A program made the translations under genes and the position numbers. From positions 1 to 25,981 of the forward strand of contig CAYYNP010000125.1 in NCBI GenBank assembly GCA_964472545.1: DNA of 25,981 bases, given 5' to 3'. The notes under the pieces were generated by a model that made no database searches, was not told where the DNA came from, and worked only from the letters and a program-made list of their open reading frames with translations. Numbering within the stretch: position 1 is the stretch's first letter; each line of letters begins with the position of its first letter. This document shows positions 1 to 8,200 of the stretch, piece after piece. The stretch is from CAYYNP01 sp964472545 (GTDB lineage: Bacteria > Planctomycetota > Planctomycetia > Pirellulales > Thermoguttaceae).

Positions 1-338
1 GATTCAAAATAGAAACCCGACTCGTGGAAGAACCAGTAGCGATAGGCCTTGCGGTTCGCGTCGTAGGTATACATGCCCCGATGGCTGGGATTGCCTTCGT
101 CGTCGAAGCCCCCCAACTCCTGGACGAATCGACCGTCGAGGACGAACTCTCGCTTCGCGATGCTGGTCGAGCGGCTTGCTTCAGGGATTTTGGTGATGTT
201 CTCGACCCGCCAGGTGCCGAGCAGCCGCTCGAGGACCTTCATTTCCGACGCAGCGCCGGACTCTTGGGCAACAGCGGCAGTGCTCATCGGCAGAGCGACG
301 GCCAGAACCACAAACGCGGGAAGCAAGCATCTCATCAT
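1..338 (-). CDS. Secreted DUF1579-like protein, N-terminal part (cut by contig edge)
   Basis: Reading leftwards from 338, an open frame of 112 codons runs off the contig edge without a stop. It starts MMRCLLPAFVVLAVALP and continues into a small-residue stretch ending AVAQES, a clear Sec signal peptide with a likely cut after AVA. The mature part contains LERLLGTWRVEN, a basic/hydrophobic strand REFVLDGRFVQE, and GMYTYDANRKAYRYWFFHES. This pattern (LxGxW, then 'G+f...e', then 'YD....y..w') is typical of DUF1579-type lipocalin-like beta-barrel proteins of unknown function. Two ATGs are adjacent; AAGGAG lies 3 nt before the first and 6 nt before the second, so the second (335) may be the true start. 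Fairly sure it is a real gene; the family call is moderately sure because the C-terminal half is missing. Confidence 0.75.
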   Translation of the reverse strand, partial: MMRCLLPAFVVLAVALPMSTAAVAQESGAASEMKVLERLLGTWRVENITKIPEASRSTSIAKREFVLDGRFVQELGGFDDEGNPSHRGMYTYDANRKAYRYWFFHESGFYFE

Positions 339-508
339 GGTCTCCTTGTTACGCGGGCAGCAGGCAAACAACACGACGCCGTCGCTTACGGCAATGCAAA
401 CGACGTCACGAACCAAACGCCGGGCCAAACGTGAAACGCTCTCGCAAGTGTCACAGAACCGGCGCACGGCCATCGGCCTACGACTTCAGACACAAACGCT
501 GCCATCTT

Positions 509-540
509 CCCCAGCCCCGAGTCCCCAGCCCCGAGTCCCC
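509..540. repeat. Two tandem copies of a 14-nt unit CCCCAGCCCCGAGT
   Basis: The unit CCCCAGCCCCGAGT occurs twice head to tail and is followed by CCCC. An almost identical block in the opposite orientation lies at 2965-2995, with two units separated by a 2-nt variation. Both copies are intergenic. This is a small dispersed repeat family of unknown role. Confidence 0.7.
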
Positions 541-547
541 TCGGAGG

Positions 548-620
548 GTGCCATGCCCACGCTTGCGTGGGCATGAAACGCGCCTCGGACAGCATGCCCA
601 CGCAAGCGTGGGCATGGCAC
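548..620. repeat. Perfect 28-bp inverted repeat made of two palindromes (REP-like)
   Basis: The left arm 548-575 and right arm 593-620 are exact reverse complements, separated by 17 nt. Each arm is itself a palindrome: CATGCCCACGC pairs with GCGTGGGCATG around a 2-nt centre. A third, imperfect copy is at 11712-11740. The element sits between the starts and ends of two minus-strand genes, about 40 nt past the stop of the gene ending at 658. It could act as an RNA-stabilising or terminating hairpin. The REP-like label is by structure only. Confidence 0.8.
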
Positions 621-657
621 CTACACGTCTAGACGGGCAGAGTACTATCGCCTGACT

Positions 658-1791
658 CTACTCTCCGTTCGCCTCCCGGCAATAGGCCAGCGACAGCAAT
701 GCATACCCCGTGACCAGCGTGGGGTCGCCTTCGAGCCAGCGGGTGTTCTCGTTCATCCAAGAACCATCGGGACGCTGCCGTCGGGCGAGTTCCTGGATGA
801 GTTCGTTGCGCCAATCGTGCTTTACTCCGTTGGCGTCCTCGAACTGGTCGACGCCGGTCGCGCTGAGCGCCTTGGCGAAGAGATGATAGTAGTAGTAGAG
901 TCCCGCGTCGCCCATGCCGGGGTTGCTCTTCAAGTCGTAGTGCTTGCGGGCCCAGTCGGTGGCCGCTTTGACGCGCGGGTCGTCGGGGCCCACGCCGGCG
1001 TAGATCATGCTCTTCAGGCCGGCATAGGTCATTGATCCGTAGCTCCGCAGTCCGCCGTCGGGGGTTTCGCCGGCCTGGCTGCTGCCGCCGGCGGCGGGCG
1101 TGTAGTAGCAGCCGCCGTCGGGGTTCTTGGCGGCGTGCTCGGTGGTGTTGTGCTCGCTTTCGTGGTTCTGGCAGCGGGAGACGAAGATCAGGGCCTTCTT
1201 GACCGCCTCGTCGTCCGGTCCGTTGCCGGCGGCGATCAGGGCGTCGATCAGGAAGCTGGTGTTGGACAGATCGGGCCGCTTGTGCTTGCCGTAGCCGGCA
1301 CCGCCGTACGAGGTGCTATCGCTGCGGTGGCCTTCGTCCTCGTCCCACTGGATGCCCTTGAGGAAGCGGTCGGCGTTCTTGATCAGTTCGTCGTAGCGGC
1401 CGTCTTGGTTGGCCTCGGCAAAGCAGATCAGGGCCAGGGAGGTCTCGTAGTTGCGGTAGTAGTTGTCGACCTCATAGATCCCGCCGTCGTCGCGGACGAA
1501 GCCTTGCAGATACTTCAGGGCCTTGGCTACCGCCGGATCGTCCGGCGTGCGGCCGTGGCGCAGAATACCGGCGGTCACCACGGCGGTCACTCCCGGCCCG
1601 GTGTGGCCGGCAAAGGAGCCGTCGGCGGCCTGCCCTTTGACTTGCAGGAAGCGCACGGCCCGATCGACCACCTGGGTGAGCGTCTGTCGGTCGACCTTGG
1701 GGGCCTGATCCGGCTCGATGGCTTCGGCGGGCACGGTCACGACGCCGACGGCCAACAGCACGGCAGCGAATATCAGGTATCGGGGAAGCAT
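658..1791 (-). CDS. Secreted prenyltransferase/squalene-cyclase-like repeat protein
   Basis: Length is 377 residues. A signal peptide (MLPRYLIFAAVLLAVGVV...AEA) is followed by a chain of alpha-toroid repeats with the typical cores: AVRFLQVKGQAADGSF, ALKYLQGFVRDDGGIYE, TSFLIDALIAAG, MTYAGLKSMIYAG and, at the end, RRQRPDGSWMNENTRW...GYALLSLAY. These resemble the prenyltransferase/squalene-oxidase repeats of terpenoid cyclases. No cyclase DxDD motif is evident, and the protein is exported, so a hopanoid cyclase role is unlikely. In planctomycetes such proteins are common and of unknown function. An upstream in-frame TTG (1821) would extend the frame, but ATG at 1791 starts the signal peptide cleanly and has AGAGAAGAGG about 6 nt before it. 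It stands alone; no operon partner is visible. Confidence 0.88.
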   Translation of the reverse strand: MLPRYLIFAAVLLAVGVVTVPAEAIEPDQAPKVDRQTLTQVVDRAVRFLQVKGQAADGSFAGHTGPGVTAVVTAGILRHGRTPDDPAVAKALKYLQGFVRDDGGIYEVDNYYRNYETSLALICFAEANQDGRYDELIKNADRFLKGIQWDEDEGHRSDSTSYGGAGYGKHKRPDLSNTSFLIDALIAAGNGPDDEAVKKALIFVSRCQNHESEHNTTEHAAKNPDGGCYYTPAAGGSSQAGETPDGGLRSYGSMTYAGLKSMIYAGVGPDDPRVKAATDWARKHYDLKSNPGMGDAGLYYYYHLFAKALSATGVDQFEDANGVKHDWRNELIQELARRQRPDGSWMNENTRWLEGDPTLVTGYALLSLAYCREANGE

Positions 1792-2054
1792 TGCAGACCT
1801 CTTCTCTTTTCGTTCTCGCAAAGTGTAGACGTGTGTAAGACGATTCCGGCCGGAGCAGCCCGATTATTCCCGGCGGCCGCCCCCCAATCCGGGCGTAAGG
1901 CAGTTCAACCGTATTATAGCTCGATACGGTTCGCCGGCCAGGAATGTGCGGTGGACGGAAGACGGAGACGATGAGCACGGAGACGTTGAGCCCCGTACCC
2001 CGACGCCCGCCGAAGCACGGATCTAGTAGAATCTGCCCGTTTGTTCGCGGTCGC
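1792..2054. other. Intergenic stretch with nothing recognised
   Basis: Between the toroid-repeat gene and groES. No convincing coding frame, hairpin or repeat was seen; open frames here are overlaps of the flanking genes. Confidence 0.5.
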
Positions 2055-2342
2055 TCACGGGATAATTGCCAAGATCTCGTCCTCACTCATGATCAGCAAC
2101 TCTTCACCGTCGACGGAGACTTCGGTTCCAGTGTAGCTACTAAAGAGTACACGGTCCCCCTCGCTGACCTGGTGGGCCACCCGTGTTCCGTCGGATATCA
2201 GGCGGCCGTCGCCGACCGAAAGGACTCGGCCCTGCCGGGGTTTCTCTTGGGCCGTATCGGGCAATACGATGCCGCCGGTGGTCATTTCCTCTGCTTCCAA
2301 CCGCTTCACCACCACGTTCTCGCCCAGGGGCACGACTTTCAT
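2055..2342 (-). CDS. groES: Co-chaperonin GroES (Hsp10)
   Basis: Length is 95 residues, the normal size. GroES forms the heptameric lid of the GroEL folding chamber in the cytoplasm. The sequence shows the family hallmarks in order: the N-terminal strand MKVVPLGENVVVKRLEAEE, the mobile loop that binds GroEL (TTGGIVLPDTAQEKPRQGRV), the VSEGDRVLFSSYTGTEV hairpin, and the C-terminal LLIMSEDEILAII strand. The start has a strong AGGAGGAG about 10 nt upstream. No groEL lies on either side, so it is unlinked here, a layout seen in some planctomycetes that carry several chaperonin genes. No CIRCE-type inverted repeat was seen upstream, so HrcA control is not indicated. A promoter-like pair lies at 2415-2443. 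Confidence 0.95.
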   Translation of the reverse strand: MKVVPLGENVVVKRLEAEEMTTGGIVLPDTAQEKPRQGRVLSVGDGRLISDGTRVAHQVSEGDRVLFSSYTGTEVSVDGEELLIMSEDEILAIIP

Positions 2343-2414
2343 TTTCGACCAACTCCTCCTGGAGAAATCATCGCCCAGGCAGACCGGCCGAGATGGCGAT
2401 CTGCCAACGCCCTA

Positions 2415-2443
2415 ATTCTCGCACGCCGCCAGAGTGGATTCAA
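2415..2443 (-). promoter_or_regulatory. Putative promoter of groES
   Basis: On the minus strand, TTGAAT (2438-2443) and GAGAAT (2415-2420) are spaced by 17 bp, a fair match to sigma-70 boxes. The bases CTTGAA also match the -35 part of heat-shock sigma-32 promoters, but no matching -10 was found. It lies about 75 nt upstream of the groES start. Confidence 0.35.
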
Positions 2444-2511
2444 GGGGCGGAAGCTCGGCTGGTGGAAAATAGGAAAATCGGGCTGGCTGCTGGTTCCGCC
2501 AAAAAAAGTGC

Positions 2512-2539
2512 TTGAAGTTGTCCGTCGAATCGGTATGCT
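2512..2539 (+). promoter_or_regulatory. Putative plus-strand promoter of an RNA candidate
   Basis: TTGAAG (2512-2517) and TATGCT (2534-2539) are separated by 16 bp; each matches the sigma-70 consensus at four of six positions. It points into the gene-free stretch that ends in the terminator at 2901-2936. Confidence 0.3.
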
Positions 2540-2545
2540 TCCCTT

Positions 2546-2936
2546 AGCGGTCAACACGATCGCGATTGGAGCCCGTGGCGGTTGGCCCACGTGACCACGG
2601 TCGACCCACCCATCGCCAAGCCTTCCCGCACGCTCGGTGGTGGCTGGGAACAAGGAGGTAAGCAACTCGATGACGGGTTGACTCCTGGCTGGAACGGGCC
2701 GTTTACCAAGCGCCTGAGCGAAGGCCACGTCGGTCGGTACTGGTGATGCCCCCAGGGCTATCGCGTGCCGACGACCCAAACGGCGTGAGCCTGCTCACCC
2801 GGGCTGCGCCCCGGCAAGCGCTGCGACGGCCGGTGTGGACCGAACGCCTCAACGGACGACCCACCAGCACCGCATCGAAGTCGGCTTCAGTCGCATCACA
2901 GCCGCCTCTTCGCGCTTTGCGGAGAGGCGGCGTTTT
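2546..2936 (+). ncRNA. Candidate unannotated transcript (structured RNA or leader)
   Basis: A gene-poor stretch of about 390 nt is bounded by a promoter-like pair and an intrinsic terminator. Inside are local hairpins: CCGTGG/CCACGG (2573-2600), GTGAG/CTCAC (2785-2798) and CCGGG/CCCGG (2799-2814). A complete Shine-Dalgarno sequence AAGGAGGT (2652-2659) is followed 10 nt later by ATG ACG GGT TGA, which gives only a three-residue peptide. That SD could pair with ACTCCT at 2681. The features of RNase P RNA, tmRNA or SRP RNA were looked for and not seen. The only other frame is a GTG-started 51-codon one (2591-2746) with no ribosome site. Evidence is purely structural. Confidence 0.3.
2901..2936 (+). 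terminator. Rho-independent terminator
   Basis: Stem GCCGCCTCT (2901-2909) pairs perfectly with AGAGGCGGC (2923-2931), followed by GTTTTC. There is no annotated plus-strand gene upstream, which is why a transcript is suspected there. Confidence 0.6.
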
Positions 2937-2964
2937 CATTTCCCGGGGGCGGCGGTGGCTGGAG

Positions 2965-2995
2965 GGACTCGGGGCTGGACACTCGGGGCTGGGGC
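2965..2995. repeat. Second copy of the CCCCAGCCCCGAGT repeat, inverted
   Basis: Read on the minus strand, this has the same 14-nt unit twice as at 509-540, with a slightly changed junction. It directly abuts the long hairpin at 2994-3065. Confidence 0.65.
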
Positions 2996-3065
2996 GGTAG
3001 CCGAAGTCGCCAGACTTTGGCCCACGTCGTCAGCAGGGCCAAATTCTGGTGAATTCGGCTACCGC
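2994..3065. repeat. 30-bp imperfect inverted repeat (REP-like hairpin) after the foldase gene
   Basis: Arms 2994-3023 and 3036-3065 match at 27 of 30 positions as reverse complements, with a 12-nt loop. The outer arm reads GCGGTAGCCGAA and the inner part ends TTTGGCCC. It lies 16 nt beyond the stop of the foldase gene, so a transcript of mfd-foldase would end in a very stable hairpin. No T-run follows on the minus strand, so mRNA protection is as likely as termination. Confidence 0.75.
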
Positions 3066-3081
3066 CGGTCGGAGACACGGA

Positions 3082-5136
3082 CTAGTAGACATCCGGACCG
3101 TCGCGCCGCCCCGAGGTTTGGTCCTGTTTGGCCTCGCCGGCGGCCAGGTCGTCGAAGACGGTCCACACGTGGATCTGCTGCTGCAGCTTCTTGACGAACG
3201 CTTGCCACTGCCGCTCGACCCGCTGTTTACGGATCTTGTTGGCGACCTCGGCCTGCACCTCGGAAAACGGCCGGTAGCCTTCGCCGTGACGCTCGGTCAC
3301 GCGGATGATGTGATACCCTCGCCAGTCCTGGATGATCTGGCTCATCTGGCCGGTGGGGAGTCCTTCGACGGCTTGCTGCAATTGGCTGGAGGGCGGCGCC
3401 CCCTTTTCGGGCCAGGGGCGTTCGCCGCCCTCGGAGGCCGTGGGCCCCTCGGAGTCGGCCTTGGCCACCTCGGCAAAGGGCGTGCCGTCGAGCACGGCGT
3501 TGCCCATCTGCACGATGCGCCGATAGGCATCGTCCCGGTTGGGATGTTCCGAGAAGCGGATCGTCAACTGTTGCCAGGTGGCCCCGGCCGTGTGGTGGAA
3601 TTCGGCCTGATGGTCGCGGTAGTATTCCGTCATCTGCCCGTGGGTGACCTCTTCGTTTCGCTTGATCTGTTGCGAAATCCAGAACTGGGCCAGCGCTTGA
3701 TCCATGAACAGCCGCTTTTCGCGCTTCAGCGAACTCCCCTTGGCCCGCAGCGCTTCATCGAGCGCCCGCCGCGTGTCGACGTCGTATTGCTCGAACAGCT
3801 TGTCTACGGCCACATCGTCGAATTGCCGGCCGAGGTGATCCTCCATCTCCGGCAGGTTTTCGGCCGGAATCCCTTGTCGGGCGCCCTGACCGAGCAGCTT
3901 GGTGTCGATCTGCGTCTTCAGGAACTGCATCACCCGCATCTCGCGCTGCTGCTGCTCGGGCGTCGGTTCTCGGGGGTTGTTCAACCGGTCGGCGATTTCT
4001 GCGATGCCTTGACGCACTTGCTCGGCCATCAACTTGCGTTGCTGCTCCAACTGTTCGGGTTCGAGCTTCAGCTTGCTCCGCTTGAGCACCATGTCGATGC
4101 CAGCGATCACCTCGTCGGCCAAGATGACGTCGTCGCCGACCTTGGCCAGCACGAACGTCCCCGGGCACCGGGTGGTCGGCGATTGGGGCGCCTGATCCGG
4201 CGCCGGGGGCTGCTGCCTCTGCACTTGTTGCCGATACCACGGCAGGAGATGATTGTCCAACCAGACCAACGGATTCATGCCCGCCGGAGGTGGCCAGCGG
4301 CGCAGAAGTTCCTCTCGAAACCGCACCTCCGGCGAAGCGATGGAACCGTCCGTCGGCGGCGGAGGCTGATGCGGTAACGGCGGCGGGGGCTGCGGAGGTT
4401 GTGGAATCTGCGGTTGTGGGATCTGTGGTTGTGGGATCTGTGGCTGTGGAATCTGAGGCGGTGTCAGCGGAGGCCAGCCCATCGGCGGCTGAGTCGGCGG
4501 AGGCAGATCTGTTGGCGTGTCGGGCATCGGATGCGACGATCCGCCCGGCTGTTCATACGGTCGTCCGATCGGCGGTCCGATCGGTTGCTCTATGGGCCCT
4601 TGCTCGAAGGGCGGATGTGGCTTCGGCCAGGCCTCCGGGTCCGGGTACCGCACCGGAGGGTTGGAACGCGGCTGTGGCCCCGGCAACTGGTTCGACGGTG
4701 TTGCTTGATCCCACCAGGGCGGATCCGACGGGGGATGGCTGGGCTGATGTTGCCAGGGCGCGTTTGCCGGCAGACCCTGTTGCGGCGCGTTCGGAGATCC
4801 GGGTTGCGGGAAGGTGGGCGTGGGGTAGTGACCCGGTGCGGGGATCGTGGCAGCGGGATTCGGCGGCAGCGGTGTACGCGGCGACGGATGGGGCAGATTC
4901 AACTCTGGCAGCCCTGCGTGGGGCGCTCCGCCGACGGCAGGCCCGGGATGGGGCGGGGTCGGCGTTGGCGGGGTCGGCGTTGGCGGTGGCGGCGTTGGCG
5001 GCGGCTGCTCGCGCAGCGGGTTGGTCTGTCCGTTGGCCAGTGCCCAAAGTTCCTGGCCCACGCTAGGACGCAAACAGACCGCGACGGCAACGGCCACGGC
5101 GGCCACCAATAGGACTGGATAGAGTTGTTTTGCCAC
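3082..5136 (-). CDS. Proline-rich exported parvulin-type peptidyl-prolyl isomerase (SurA/PrsA-like)
   Basis: Length is 684 residues. An N-terminal hydrophobic segment (YPVLLVAAVAVAVAVCL, about 6-22) exports or anchors it. Residues about 40-260 are an unusually long Pro-rich linker, including four PQIPQ repeats. Residues about 320-500 form a helical SurA-N-like part (VGDDVILADEVIAGIDMVLKR). Residues about 515-625 are a parvulin domain with SEGPTASEGGERPWPEKG and the closing GQMSQIIQDWRGYHIIRVTE. Parvulins isomerise prolyl bonds and help fold exported proteins. The start is GTG; there is no clear ribosome site, but it places the basic residue ahead of the hydrophobic core. It begins 68 nt after mfd and is probably co-transcribed, an arrangement known in other bacteria. 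Confidence 0.85.
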   Translation of the reverse strand: MAKQLYPVLLVAAVAVAVAVCLRPSVGQELWALANGQTNPLREQPPPTPPPPTPTPPTPTPPHPGPAVGGAPHAGLPELNLPHPSPRTPLPPNPAATIPAPGHYPTPTFPQPGSPNAPQQGLPANAPWQHQPSHPPSDPPWWDQATPSNQLPGPQPRSNPPVRYPDPEAWPKPHPPFEQGPIEQPIGPPIGRPYEQPGGSSHPMPDTPTDLPPPTQPPMGWPPLTPPQIPQPQIPQPQIPQPQIPQPPQPPPPLPHQPPPPTDGSIASPEVRFREELLRRWPPPAGMNPLVWLDNHLLPWYRQQVQRQQPPAPDQAPQSPTTRCPGTFVLAKVGDDVILADEVIAGIDMVLKRSKLKLEPEQLEQQRKLMAEQVRQGIAEIADRLNNPREPTPEQQQREMRVMQFLKTQIDTKLLGQGARQGIPAENLPEMEDHLGRQFDDVAVDKLFEQYDVDTRRALDEALRAKGSSLKREKRLFMDQALAQFWISQQIKRNEEVTHGQMTEYYRDHQAEFHHTAGATWQQLTIRFSEHPNRDDAYRRIVQMGNAVLDGTPFAEVAKADSEGPTASEGGERPWPEKGAPPSSQLQQAVEGLPTGQMSQIIQDWRGYHIIRVTERHGEGYRPFSEVQAEVANKIRKQRVERQWQAFVKKLQQQIHVWTVFDDLAAGEAKQDQTSGRRDGPDVY
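4397..4456. repeat. Four tandem 15-bp repeats encoding PQIPQ
   Basis: Four in-frame copies of a 15-bp unit (GGTTGTGGGATCTGT and variants) lie inside the Pro-rich linker of the foldase. The two middle copies are identical, which suggests recent slippage expansion. Confidence 0.85.
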
Positions 5137-5204
5137 GAGAGAAGATCCGAGTGGGAGAAGACAACGCCGCCGCAGGGAAAAGCGGGCGGATTATAGCGGC
5201 AGGC

Positions 5205-8200
5205 CTACTTTGGCTGCAACAGCGATTCGACTTGCCGGAGGATCTCGTCCGATTGCATAACTTCTTTGCCCAAAGGGAGATACGCACTTTGCCCGTCGAC
5301 CACTCTCAGCCGGCCCCGACTGGCGTCCGCCAATTGGCGGATGTGTGTGGCCGAGGTGTAGAGGAAAACCACGTACTCGTTTTCCATGCGGATCGAACGA
5401 ATCCGCCACTGATGGGCCGCGATCCGCACCTTTGAAAGGACCAGCAGACGCTCGACCGGAGTCGGCACGGCCCCGAAGCGATCGGAAAGCTCGACGGTGA
5501 AGTCGTCCAACTCCGCTTGGCAGGCCACGCGGGCCAGCCGGCGGTAGAGATCGATCTTCAATCGCATGTCGGGCACGTAGCTGCGGGGGATGTAGGCCTC
5601 GACCGGCAGATCGACGTCGACGTCGACGCTGGCCTTCGGCGGCAGCCGGCGAAGCTGGCGCACCGCCTGCTGAAGCAGCGAGCAATACAACTCGTAGCCC
5701 ACCGCCGAGATATGCCCGCTCTGCTCGGTGCCCAGGATATTGCCCGCCCCGCGGATCTCCAGGTCGCGCATCGCGATGGCGAATCCGGCGCCCATGTCGC
5801 TGAACTCCTGGATCGCCCGGAGCCGTTTGGCGGCATTGGGCGAGAGGTTCTTCTTCGGGTCGATCAGCAGGTAGCAATAGGCCCGATGTTTGTATCGCCC
5901 CACGCGGCCGCGAAGCTGGTGCAGATCGGCCAGCCCGTAGCGGTCGGCCTCGTCGATGAAGATCGTGTTGGCGTTGGGGATGTCGAGCCCACTCTCGACG
6001 ATCGTGGTCGCCAACAGCAAATCGAAGCGATGGCGGACGAAATCGAGCATCACCTTTTCCAGCTTGCCTTCGGGCATTTGGCCGTGGGCGACGGCCAGTT
6101 CGGCCTCGGGCACGATCTGCTGCAAGCGTCGGGCAACGATCTCGATGTCTTGCACGCGGTTGTGTACAAAGAAGATCTGTCCGCCCCGGTTGAGTTCCCG
6201 CATCACGGCGTGGCGAATTACTTCCGGGGAGAACCGCGTTACGCGTGTTTCCACCGCCAGCCGATCTTCCGGGGCCGTTTCCAGGTTCGAGATATCCCGC
6301 AGCCCCATCAGCCCCATGTGCAACGTGCGCGGGATCGGCGTGGCGGTCATTGTGACCACGTCGACCGAATGACGCAAGGCCTTCAGCCGCTCTTTGACCT
6401 CCACGCCGAAGCGCTGTTCCTCGTCGATGATCACCAGCCCCAGGTTCTGGAAACCGACGTCCTTCGACGCCAGCCGATGCGTGCCGATCACCACGTCGAC
6501 CGAGCCGTCGGCCAGCTTGGCTATCGTATCGCTCTGCTGTTTGCGGGTGGCGAAGCGCGAGAGCACGGCGATCTCGAACGGGAACTCGGCCATCCGCTCG
6601 GTGAAGGTGCGGTGATGTTGCTCGGCCAGGATCGTGGTGGGTACGAGGATCGCCACCTGGTAGCCGCTGTCGACCGCCTTGAAGGCAGCCCGCATGGCGA
6701 CTTCCGTCTTGCCGTAGCCCACGTCGCCGCAGAGCAGCCGGTCCATCGGCCGCGGCTGGACCATGTCGCGCTTGATGGCCTCGATCGTGGTTTGCTGGTC
6801 GTCGGTCTCCTGGTAGGGGAACGAGGCGTCGAATTCCCGTTGCCATTCGGTCTCGGCGCCGAAGCGGATCCCCGGCCGCGACGCCCGGGCGGCCTGCAGT
6901 TCGAGCATGTCGGCGGCCATGTCGGTCACCGCCTCGCGAACCTTGTCCTTCTGCCGCACCCAATTCCGCCCGCCCAACTTGGCCAGCGTGGGCCGGCTCT
7001 TCGCGCCGCCGACGTACTTCTGCACCAGCCCGATCTTGGAGCTGGGCACGTAGAGCTTCGTGCCGCCGCGGAATTCGAGTTGCAGGTGCTCTTCGACCTG
7101 CCCGGCCTTCTCCAGCAGCTTCAGCCCACGGTATCGCGCGATGCCGTGGGCAACGTGCACCACCAGGTCGCCCTCGCGGAGTTCGAGGAAGCTGTCGATC
7201 ACGCGTCCCAGCCGGCGTTGGGCGCGCCGCGTGAGATCGGTCCGTCGGAAGAGCTCGCCGCTGCTGAGCAACACGATCTGCTCGGCCATCAACCGGAACC
7301 CGGCGTGCAGCGAGCCGATCGGATAGTGGAGCTTGCCGTCGGTGGCCAATGCGGTGTTGGCAAAGATCTCCGAGAGTCGCCGGACTTCGGCCTCCGTCTG
7401 GCAAACGACAAACACGTCCTGTCCGGCGCCGGCTTGCTCCAGTTCGTCGCGCACGCGGTTGACGTCGCCGCTGAACCGCTCGACCGATTCGACGTCGAGC
7501 CGGCAAACGGTCTCCATCGACGCCGGCGCCACGGCGGCCGCGGTGACCGACGGGAACCGCAGCACTTGTTTCATTACCGCCGGCACGTTGTGGAAATCCT
7601 GCGGCCGATCGAGCCGCTCGAGGTAGTGTTTGCCCTGCTCCTCCAACTGCCCCGGCTCGACCAGCAGGAACCAGCTTTCCGGCGGCAGATAATCGGCAAG
7701 CTGGGCTCGATCCTGGAAGTTGGGTTCGAGGATCGTCACGTCGACCGCCGGCAACCTGGCCAGGCTGCGCTGGCTGGAGACCTCGAACCGGCGGATCGAC
7801 TCGATCTCGTCGCCAAAAAACTCCACCCGCACCGGGTCGTACCAGTCGGGGGCGAAGACGTCGACGATCCCGCCGCGCACCGAAAACTCGCCGGGCAACT
7901 CCACGGCCGTGGTGTGATGAAACCCGTTGCGGACCAGCCACTCCGACAGTTCGTCGATGACCACTTCCTGCCCGGTCTCCAGCGAACGGGTCTGGCGGGC
8001 CAGCGACGGCCGATCGGGCACCGGCTGCAAGAGGCTCTGGATGCTGGTCACCACCAGCTTCGGCGGATCGTCGCCGCCGAGCAGCTTCAGCAGCCGCACG
8101 CGATCGCCGAAGACCTCGTCGTGGATCACCCGTTCGTTCGGCAGCGACTCCCAGGCCGAGAACCGCTCGGGCGTGATCGGGCTAAACAGCGTCAGATCGT

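Noticed and set aside
2591..2746. GTG-started 51-codon plus-strand frame
   Set aside because: No ribosome site and no recognisable family; kept only as part of the RNA candidate.
2339..2779. 146-codon minus-strand frame upstream of groES
   Set aside because: It overlaps the groES leader, has no family features, and both strands show promoter-like and terminator signals instead.
3049..4377. 442-codon plus-strand frame opposite the foldase
   Set aside because: Antisense shadow; the minus strand encodes a clear parvulin protein.
5191..7941. Second long minus-strand frame within mfd
   Set aside because: Arg/Gly/Ala-rich off-frame translation of mfd with no protein character.
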